Positions 58,303-64,000 of a DNA stretch of 64,000 nucleotides are shown here, piece after piece; position 1 is the stretch's first letter; the number at the start of each line of letters is the position of its first letter. The stretch spans positions 3,844,001 through 3,908,000 of the forward strand of contig BSYQ01000003.1 in assembly GCA_030272585.1 (NCBI GenBank), in the 5' to 3' direction. Both the position numbers and the translations under genes were made by a program. The DNA is from Bryopsis sp. KO-2023 (lineage: Eukaryota > Chlorophyta > Ulvophyceae > Bryopsidales > Bryopsidaceae). The notes under the pieces were generated by a model. The model was not told where the DNA came from. It was given only the letters and a program-made list of their open reading frames with translations, and ran no database searches.

Positions 58303-61300
58303 TGACTCTATCCGATGTGGTGAGGATGATTTGGACGTCGATCCCATTGGGGACGCCCAAGATCCTATGCCTAGTAAAGAAGAGAAGGTGCCGGAGAACG
58401 ATTGCATCTCTGGAATGCAACTTTTAAAATCGGAACTTCATCGTTTGCAGAATGCAAGTAGAGAGTTCACTTTTGACTCATCTACTAATGATGAAAGATT
58501 TGCGATTTGTAAAAAGTTTTGCACTGGACAAGAGTTTCTTGCATCGTCAGTAGCGGGACACCATGTTTGGATGGATCCTGGACGAAAGAATTTGAATGAA
58601 TTCTTAAAGCATTATTTTGCTAGCAAGAAAGAGTCACCTTCTACTACGAGTTGCTGCCTATTAATCCCTCATAATATGGCAGTTAGACAAAAAGAAATCA
58701 ATCAAATGCGATTGATTGCACAATATCGAAAAGGAGCAAAATTGTTTGCTCTTAGCAGCGGTAAAGCACCAGGTCTTCTTTGGCCCGTTGATATATATTA
58801 CGATCCACCTACAGCGGAGTTACCCGGTAACTCGATCCCAGGAGAGGATTGTAATCTCAGAATGTCAATGTCGTTCAAAGGTTTAATTTCTGGTTCCCCT
58901 GGTCAGATTCTGTTAGATTCTGGCGCCGCTGGCTACGCTTATATCTCTAAGCATTTCTGCGAAAGCACAGGGCTTAGTTATAGATGTAAGCAAGGTACCA
59001 AAATCGAAATGGCCGATGGAACTCCATTGGATATTGTAGGGATAACCTCGATTAACTTGCGTTTGCAAGGCTTGCGGATGAAGATCGAGTGTCAAGTTAT
59101 CACTGCAAAGCATTTTGATTTGTACCTCGGGGATGTGTGGTTATGCAATCACCGAGTACTGATGAATTTTTCTACTGGTAGTGCTTCGGTTCTAGCTACA
59201 CGGGGAAACCGACTCACGATACGACCTAATTTGGTTGTGCGTGCCCCTAGTCCGCCTAATGCACGGATCAATCCCTTGTTGAGTATAGCCCAAGCTCGAA
59301 GACAACTCCGTAATACGGAGTTATGTCCTTTTCTGGTTATAGTTCGGGAGGTCCCGAACCCTTTTGAGGGGGAGGAATCTGGGGTACCCGAATTGCCCAA
59401 AAATCCTCTAGTGTCTTCATATCAAACAGAGCTGGAAAGTCTGTTAGATGAGTATAAAGACAGATTCTCAGATGAGTTGGCGGAATGCCCTCCATCTCGA
59501 GAAGAGGATGCAGCAATCGATCTTGTCCCTGGAGCGAAACCGGTACATAGACCAATGTTTCGTTACACACCGGGTGAAAGAAAAGAGATTGAGGAGCAAG
59601 TCTCTGATATGCTGCAGAAGGGTTTGATTAAGCCTAGTTGTAGTCCATGGGGTGCACCAATCTTGTTTGTTCCCAAACCAGATGGTACTCGACGAATGTG
59701 TATCGACTACAGAGGCTTAAATAAGTTGACGATCAGGAATCAGTATCCACTACCAAGGATAGATGATCTCCTTGATCAACTGCAAGGTTCGAAGTTCTTT
59801 TCGGCCTTAGATTTGAAAGCAGGGTATTGAAGGAGTCAGACCAACCGAAGACTGCTTTCAAAACCCCATTCGGTCTGTTTGAATATAAAGTGCTTCCAAT
59901 GGGCTTGACGAATGCACCTGCAATATTCCAGACTTGGATGAATCGGGTATTCTCGGGTATGATTGGGAAGTCGGTCCTAATATACCTCGATGACATACTT
60001 GTATTCAGCAAAACTCCGGAGGAACATGTGCAACATTTACGAGCCGTGATGAAACGCTTGCGTGAGCACAAAATGCTCTTGAAGAGATCAAAATGTGATT
60101 TCTTTAAGAAAGAGCTTCACTATCTTGGATTTGTTATAAATCAAGATGGTATTTCCGCTGACAAAAGGAAAACAGAGAAAGTAGTAGAGTGGCCAGTCCC
60201 AAAGAACGTTGCGGAATTGCGTTCATTTTTAGGGCTCTCTAACTATTTCCGGAGATTTGTGCAAGGTTACAGCAAGCTTGTAGCCCCACTCACAAATTTA
60301 CTTAGGAAGGGTAAAGAGTGGAGTTGGACCGAGGATTGTCAAAGAGGCTTTGATGGTGTTAAAGAGAATTTAACACATGCACCTTGTTTGGCAATGCCTA
60401 ACTTCGAAAAGGATTTTGAAGTTACCGCAGATGCTTCGGATTATGCGATCGGTGCAATCTTGTTGCAAGAGGGACATCCTATAGCTTTTGAAAGTCGAAA
60501 GTTATCAGGAGCCCAACTTAACTGGAGCATAGGTGACAAGGAAATGTTCGCCGTAGTGCATGCTCTTAAGTTGTGGCGATGCTACCTGGATGTGCGTGTG
60601 TTTAAGGTGGTGTGTGATCACCAGCCTAACACATATTTCCATTCCCAGGAAACTCTCTCTCGAAGGTCGGCACGTTGGCTCGAAGTCCTCCAGGGGTTCC
60701 GGTTCGAGTGGGAATACAGGCCGGGACGGACGAACGTGGCAGACCCCTTGTCACGATATCCGTCGTATTCTCAGCAGATCGGAATACTCTCGGAGCTGGG
60801 AGGTGGCCAGAAACGACCAACTTGGAATGGGGATCCGTCCTCGCCCCGGCCCGGTACGTCGATGCTAAAGGAGAGATTGACTGAGGGGATCACTAGGGAT
60901 GAGTGGTTTGAAACCGAAGATGTCGCCGCTTCAGGTTGTCAAAAGCACTCAGGCCTGTGGTGGAATGGTGCACGAGTAGTAGTACCAAACTGGGATAGTC
61001 TTAGAGAAGACATCCTACATGATAGCCATGCAAGTGTATATACAGGACATTTTGGGATCCGCAAGACCCAAAGAACAGTCTTAAAATACTTTTGGTGGCC
61101 TGGCGTAGAGGGAGATATCGCAAACTTTGTAAAGGGATGCGATGCATGTCAAAGGAACAAACACCGTCGCGGCAAGGTGCCTGGTCCTTTGCAACCTTTA
61201 CGTATTCCTGATGGTCGATGGGAATCGGTTTCAATGGATTTGATTACTGATTTGCCTAAATCAGGAGCGGAAGCATTTGACGCTATCTTAGTTTTTGTGG

Positions 61301-62403
61301 ATCGACTCACAAAGATGGTGCGATGCGTACCAACGCACACTACGTGTGATGCGGTACAAACGGCGAAACTCTTCGTTACTCAGGTCTTCCGTTTGCACGG
61401 TCTTCCTAAGCACCTCGTAAGCGATAGAGATCCTAGGTGGACTTCAAAGTTCTTTAGAGAGCTTTGTAAGACCTTAGGGGTCACTCAAGCATTGTCGACA
61501 GCTTTTCATCCACAGAGTGATGGACAGACTGAAGCAATGAATAGGATCCTCGAAGATACCTTACGGCATTTCGTAGGACCTCGTCAAAGAGATTGGAGTG
61601 ACTTGTTGCCAGTGGTAGAGTTTGCATTGAACAACTCTAAGTCGATGGCTACTGGTGAAACACCGTTCTTCTTGAACTACGGTAGAGATCCGTGGACACC
61701 ATTAACGGTACAACTTCCATCCAAGACATCGAATGTCATGGGTCCTGGAGGTCTGAGTAGACAAAGGACACAGATTGGAGTACCGGCGGTGAAGAAGATG
61801 ACCGAGGACATTCGTGAGGCGATTGTCAAAGCAAAGCGGTGTTTAGAAAGTGCTCAGCAAAGGATGAAGACTTATGCCGATGTGCGTAGGTGTCCAGTTG
61901 ATGTTCAAGTAGGCGATATGGTCTTGCTGGATGCACGACATATCAAATTGAAACACCCTGGATCAAGGAAGTTATTGCCACGTTGGTTGGGTCCTTTTCG
62001 TGTTTTGGAAGGTGTCCAAAAACGAAAACCGATGGCAGAACAGGTCGCGTTCCGATTGGAATTGCCTGATTCGCTTCCTATTCATCCCGTCTTTCATGCT
62101 TCTTTACTTAAGAGGTATTGGTCGCATGGAAAGACACAACCTCCTCCGCCACCTGTGGATATACAGGAAGAACTAGAGTATGAGGTAGAAGACCTCCTCG
62201 ACTACCGAGAAGTAAAGGTCGGTCGACGAGTAGTTCCGCAATACTTGGTAAAGTGGACGGGATACTCACATGAGCACAACTCTTGGGAGCCTGAAGCGAA
62301 TTTGGAGAACGCTCGGGAGCTGGTAGAGCAGTACCAGAAGAGAAAGAAATCAACGTTGATTCCCCCTATTTCGGTACGTCGAAGTAGGCGACTTCGTTCG
62401 TGA
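58303..62403 (+). pseudogene. chromovirus pol, frameshifted in RT
   Basis: Pol lies +1 relative to gag. Protease has LLDSGAAGY near 58913. RT starts well ([33 protein letters not shown]), but after DLKAGY a TGA at 59828 ends the frame. The next block (KESDQPKTAFKTPFGLFEY) is in another frame, consistent with loss of roughly 13 bases. RT continues with LPMGLTNAP and YLDDILVFS, then RNase H (VTADASDYAIG). Integrase has the HHCC zinc site (GHFGIRKTQ, CDACQRN) and the DDE residues (SMDLITD, VSDRDPRW, TEAMNRILED). A chromodomain (PQYLVKWTGYSHEHNSWEP) closes it at a TGA. Confidence 0.88.
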
Positions 62404-62894
62404 CTTGTGTGGGGTAATGTTTCTTCATGATCGAGTGTCGATATGAAAAGAGTTCCAGATCTTGTGTACGAGATCAAGTTCTTGTTAAGTGAGGACATGT
62501 TTAAGAACATATCTCATTTTCAATGAACTAGTGAACTAAATTGAATTTCTCGCTATATTCTATTTTGAACTCTAGATGGGATCCATTCAAAATGAGAATA
62601 TAAATGGAAGTAGATGAAGTTGCGAGACTTCAGTTGATGTACATTGGTTCGCCACCAGTGTAGAGAAGTGTATGGTCTTGGTAGATCCGAGAAGCACTCC
62701 GTGTATGAGAAGGACTCGGATGACCTATATCAGAGTAGGGGCTTATTCTGACGAATACACTTATGATAACATCTCCAAGTTATCGAAACACTTTATATAG
62801 TTGAATGATAAGAGTTGGGGTTCGTTGTGGGACTCTGTATCATTCTATGGGCTATATAGAAGTGAGGAAAGGAGTCTCCAGGAGGAGACTGATT
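62404..62894 (+). other. 3' untranslated part of the chromovirus
   Basis: About 0.5 kb between the pol stop and the polypurine tract, AT-rich with no credible open frame. Confidence 0.6.
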
Positions 62895-62907
62895 AGGGGG
62901 GGAGGAA
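62895..62907 (+). other. polypurine tract of the chromovirus
   Basis: AGGGGGGGAGGAA directly precedes the 3' LTR and would prime plus-strand DNA synthesis. Confidence 0.85.
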
Positions 62908-63164
62908 TGTTAGGGATGTTAAGAGCTACATCCAATCAGGTCCAGTCATGTACAGTCATGCGTAGTCATGCTGACGTGGACATGTGAGTCAGGTCTAGTC
63001 ATGATGACTAGACCTATGTCGGGTGCCCACCTAGGATGGTTGTCCTAGGTACCATGCGGGGACGCTAGGATCCTTGGGGGTCATGGTATTAATGGGCTTC
63101 AAGGTCATGGACTCATAAGTTTTAGTTTTTAGCTCTTCTTAGACTTGCACCCCCAAGTCTAACA
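62908..63164 (+). repeat. 3' LTR of the chromovirus
   Basis: 257 bp, TGTTAG to CTAACA, 256 of 257 positions identical to the 5' LTR by direct reading. It is followed by the second TCTGG target copy. Confidence 0.95.
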
Positions 63165-64000
63165 TCTGGAGCAGGGCTTCTTCCAGGTGGACGTTTGCGA
63201 TTCGCTCCAGCCCCTCTTCGCGTTTGAAACCGGAGAGGGGGACTACACTTACCTCCGCCTTCCACAGGGATGGAACTGTTCGCCAGGGCTGTTCCACTCC
63301 CGCATCCGGAGCTCTATCCACGGATACCCCGGTCGTAACTTCGTCGACGACCTCATAATCGGCGGAGAAGGCGTCGAAGGCCATGACAGGAACCTGCGAC
63401 GTGTTCTGACCAGGCTCGACGAAATGGGATTACGGATAAACAGGGCAAAGGCGGTCGTCAGACAAAAGGAGGTTACCTACTTGGGGTACACGGTCACGAA
63501 GGGGAGCTACGGCCTTCGACGCTACGTCGACGACCAAGTGCGTCAGTTGCCAGAAATGCGCGACGTCAGGGACGTCCGTCAATTCGTCGGCATGCTTAAT
63601 GTCTGCAGGGGAGTTTGCCCGAATTTCCATAACATCATTCAACCTCTGCTGGAGCTTCCCAAGGGATCGAATCCGAAACTCATGCAACAGTTGGTGGCAG
63701 AAGCATGGAAATCCATACTGACTAATAATGTCAAGTTGGGTAATTCAGATTCTGGAGAGTATAACCTGTTTACAGACTGGTCATCCTCTGGGTGGGGGTA
63801 TGTTCTGTTCAGAGGTACCCCCTCAGAGGGGTGTATCGTCAGCCTCAACAGTCGAAAGTGTGCGGATAAGGGAGGAGAAAAAGTCAGCTCCTATTTGGGG
63901 GAGCTTCAAGCTCTCATATGGGCATTGAAATCGGTTTCACAGGTGGTGGCTGGGGGTCAGCTAACCCTGCACACTGATTCGAACTCAGCAGTGCAAAGGA
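63165..64000 (+). pseudogene. outer element RT and RNase H, 3' part (partial)
   Basis: Coding resumes directly after the inner element at the second copy of the TCTGG duplication, in the frame interrupted at 55833. It carries the rest of the RT palm (LRLPQGWNCSPG; catalytic NFVDDLI near 63330-63350), the thumb and connection, and RNase H with LFTDWSSSGWGYVLF near 63765 and a second acidic patch (SYLGELQAL). It has no stop codon up to the window edge. Apart from the insertion, this copy looks intact. Confidence 0.8.

Larger units (their letters stand above)
55834..63164 (+). mobile_element. complete chromovirus-type Ty3/gypsy element
   Basis: The 7,331-bp element has 257-bp LTRs (55834-56090 and 62908-63164), a primer-binding site, gag, pol (protease, RT, RNase H, integrase) and a C-terminal chromodomain, which marks the chromovirus branch that targets marked chromatin. 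A polypurine tract precedes the 3' LTR and TCTGG flanks both ends. Gag and pol are disabled by two stop codons and two frame changes, so this copy probably cannot move by itself. Confidence 0.95.
51274..64000 (+). mobile_element. outer LTR retrotransposon, right end beyond the window, split by an inner element
   Basis: The order is LTR (51274-51957), primer-binding site (51958), gag-protease (51957 on), a long repeat-rich spacer, and the start of reverse transcriptase to 55833. The inner element follows at 55834-63164, then the rest of reverse transcriptase and RNase H from 63165 to the edge. The 3' LTR and any integrase are outside. The protease-RT-RNase H order and the LPQG and FVDD type RT motifs fit a retrovirus-like or Ty3-like lineage; which one cannot be settled here. 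GC content and codon use are higher than in the inner element. Confidence 0.85.

Noticed and set aside
1-64000. tRNA, rRNA, CRISPR arrays, bacterial-style operons
   Set aside because: None seen on reading either strand; the gene structure is plainly eukaryotic.

Overview
The window is nuclear DNA of an intron-rich, flagellated eukaryote, most likely an alga or another protist. The evidence is many GT-AG introns with long pyrimidine tracts, two splicing-factor genes (an SR protein and U1-70K), a conserved ciliary coiled-coil gene (CFAP184/CCDC96) and Pro-rich cell-surface proteins of the kind common in algae. The species cannot be named from sequence alone. All gene models here were built by hand from reading frame, splice signals and intron phase; every model I call complete has exons that sum to a multiple of three.

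Layout. 0.3-3.1 kb: SR splicing factor (-). 4.7-10.8 kb: 886-residue coiled-coil protein (-), with a MITE-like foldback element in one intron. 11.8-13.7 kb: trypsin-like protease with a Pro-rich stalk and a C-terminal hydrophobic segment (-). 14.2-17.0 kb: CFAP184/CCDC96 (-). 18.6-21.4 kb: secreted collagen-like protein (-). 24.5-30.2 kb: FANCJ/BRIP1-type Fe-S helicase (-), head to head with RRP46, an exosome core subunit (+, 30.5-32.4 kb). 33.2-35.3 kb: orphan 189-residue protein (+). 37.9-38.6 kb: orphan 95-residue protein (-), divergent from a possibly broken small gene (+, 39.0-39.4 kb). 40.9-46.2 kb: 910-residue type I membrane protein with two beta-helix-like modules, Pro-rich stalks and a cytoplasmic tail (-). 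47.9-50.3 kb: U1-70K (-).

From 51.27 kb to the right edge lies an LTR retrotransposon that runs off the window. A second, complete chromovirus-type Ty3/gypsy element (55,834-63,164, 257-bp LTRs, TCTGG target duplication) has inserted into its reverse transcriptase. The inner element is very young (LTRs differ at 1 of 257 positions) yet its gag and pol are broken by two stops and two frame changes.

Three themes stand out. There is RNA processing (SR protein, U1-70K, RRP46), motility (CFAP184 and perhaps its coiled-coil neighbour), and secreted or membrane-anchored proteins with low-complexity stalks (protease, collagen-like protein, beta-helix protein). No rRNA, tRNA, CRISPR array or prokaryote-style operon was seen.
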